Source: Phycisphaeraceae bacterium (GTDB taxonomy: Bacteria; Planctomycetota; Phycisphaerae; Phycisphaerales; Phycisphaeraceae). From it: 5,275 nucleotides of DNA. Location of the stretch: contig JADZCW010000231.1 of NCBI GenBank assembly GCA_020851395.1, positions 1 through 5,275 on the forward strand, written 5' to 3'. How positions within the stretch are numbered: the first letter of the stretch is position 1; every line of letters starts with the position of its first letter. Positions 4,548-5,275 of this stretch are shown piece after piece. The position numbers were made by a program, and so were the translations under genes. A model generated the notes under the pieces. That model saw nothing but the letters and a program-made list of their open reading frames with translations, was not told the DNA's origin and made no database searches.

Positions 4548-5275
4548 GTGACTTTTCGCACTCATTTCGTTGCTGTTCTGGCCGCTGTTCTGACCCTGCC
4601 CGCCGTCGGTTTAGGCGTGGCCGACTTCGAGGACCTGACGCTCGCCCCTGAATCGCACTGGAGCGGCAACTACCCCGTCGACGGCGTCGGCGGTGACGGC
4701 CAGATCACCGCGTTCGCCAGCCGCGGCGTCGCTTTCACCAATTTCTCCGACGGCGACTGGTTCTACTGGCGAGGCTTCGCTTATTCCAGCGTCACCGATA
4801 ACACCACGGCCGGCTACGGCAACCAATACTCAGCCTTCCCCGGCTCGGGCGTGAACGCCAGCCCCAAATACGCCGTGGCCGACGCCTCCTACGCGGCCGA
4901 GATCACACTGCCCACGGCCACCAGCGTGCTGGGCGGCTACTTCACCAACACCACCTACGCCGCGCTGTCCATGCTCCAGGGCGACGCCTTCGCCAAGAAG
5001 TTCGGCGGGCCGACCGGCGAGGACCCGGACTTCCTTCTGCTGACCATCACCGGGCATGACGCCTCGGGCCAAGTCACCGGCTCGGTCGATTTCTTTCTGG
5101 CGGACTACACGCAGCCGGCCGGCGCGGATTACGTTTTGTCAGACTGGACGTGGGTTGACCTGACGCCCCTGGGCGACGCGGTCAAGACGATCTCCTTCAG
5201 CATCTCATCGAGCGACGTCGGCGCGTTCGGCATCAACACGCCGACCTACTTCGCCCTGGACAACCTCACCGTCGC
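4548..5275 (+). CDS. DUF4465-type secreted protein, 3' end beyond the window
   Basis: The frame is open for 242 codons from GTG 4548 to the window end. A signal peptide covers about 1-25 (THFVAVLAAVLTLPAVGLGVA). The mature part begins DFEDLTLAPESHW (26-38), followed by FTNFSDGDWFYWRGFAYSS (63-81), TAGYGNQYSAF (87-97), GGYFTNTTYAALSMLQGDAF (129-148), AKKFGG (149-154), GSVDFFLADY (178-187) and GAFGINTPTYFALDNLTV (225-242). This closely matches the DUF4465 family as I remember it: secreted, probably beta-rich proteins of about 200-250 residues without a known reaction. Most of the domain is present; a PEP-CTERM tail probably lies just past the window. It is second gene of the riboswitch-controlled operon. 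From memory, DUF4465 genes and relatives of the preceding gene are often neighbours and also occur in Bacteroidota B12-related loci, which fits the riboswitch here. Ligand binding by this protein is not shown by the sequence. Confidence 0.9.
   Translation, partial: MTFRTHFVAVLAAVLTLPAVGLGVADFEDLTLAPESHWSGNYPVDGVGGDGQITAFASRGVAFTNFSDGDWFYWRGFAYSSVTDNTTAGYGNQYSAFPGSGVNASPKYAVADASYAAEITLPTATSVLGGYFTNTTYAALSMLQGDAFAKKFGGPTGEDPDFLLLTITGHDASGQVTGSVDFFLADYTQPAGADYVLSDWTWVDLTPLGDAVKTISFSISSSDVGAFGINTPTYFALDNLTV

Overview
The window looks like chromosomal DNA from a GC-rich planctomycete-type bacterium, most likely of the class Phycisphaerae. The grounds are two C-terminal PEP-CTERM surface-sorting tails, a pair of dockerin-like repeats with the NVQDINPFV signature I associate with planctomycetes, and GC-rich codon use. 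This is inference from motifs, not a phylogenetic placement.

Left half (1-2567, minus strand): two genes that may be co-transcribed. The upstream gene (1392-2567) encodes a secreted SGNH/GDSL-type hydrolase with a PEP-CTERM tail. The downstream gene (1-1265, cut by the window edge) encodes a heparinase II/III-like protein without a visible signal peptide. Together they suggest handling of acylated or uronate-containing polysaccharide, but no substrate can be read from the sequence.

Middle (2568-3023): a tRNA-Gly(GCC) gene on the minus strand with a sigma70-like promoter and a strong intrinsic terminator. The terminator insulates it from the hydrolase gene, which has its own candidate promoter at 2700-2728. 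A short divergent intergenic stretch then leads to a plus-strand promoter candidate.

Right half (3024-5275, plus strand): this is the most interesting part. A cobalamin riboswitch (3024-3331), recognised from several conserved blocks, is followed by an intrinsic terminator (3454-3484). Next come a PEP-CTERM surface protein with two dockerin-like repeats (3527-4492) and, after 55 nt, a DUF4465-type secreted protein starting at GTG (4548, cut by the window end). The arrangement predicts that vitamin B12 represses these surface proteins, so they may be an outer-surface cobamide capture or utilisation module, perhaps followed by a transporter beyond the window. The riboswitch is well supported; a cobamide-binding role for the proteins is a hypothesis.

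The riboswitch has an unusually long P4 arm. Its leader carries a second hairpin that could compete with the terminator. The spacer between the two surface-protein genes is a G-free, C-rich tract.
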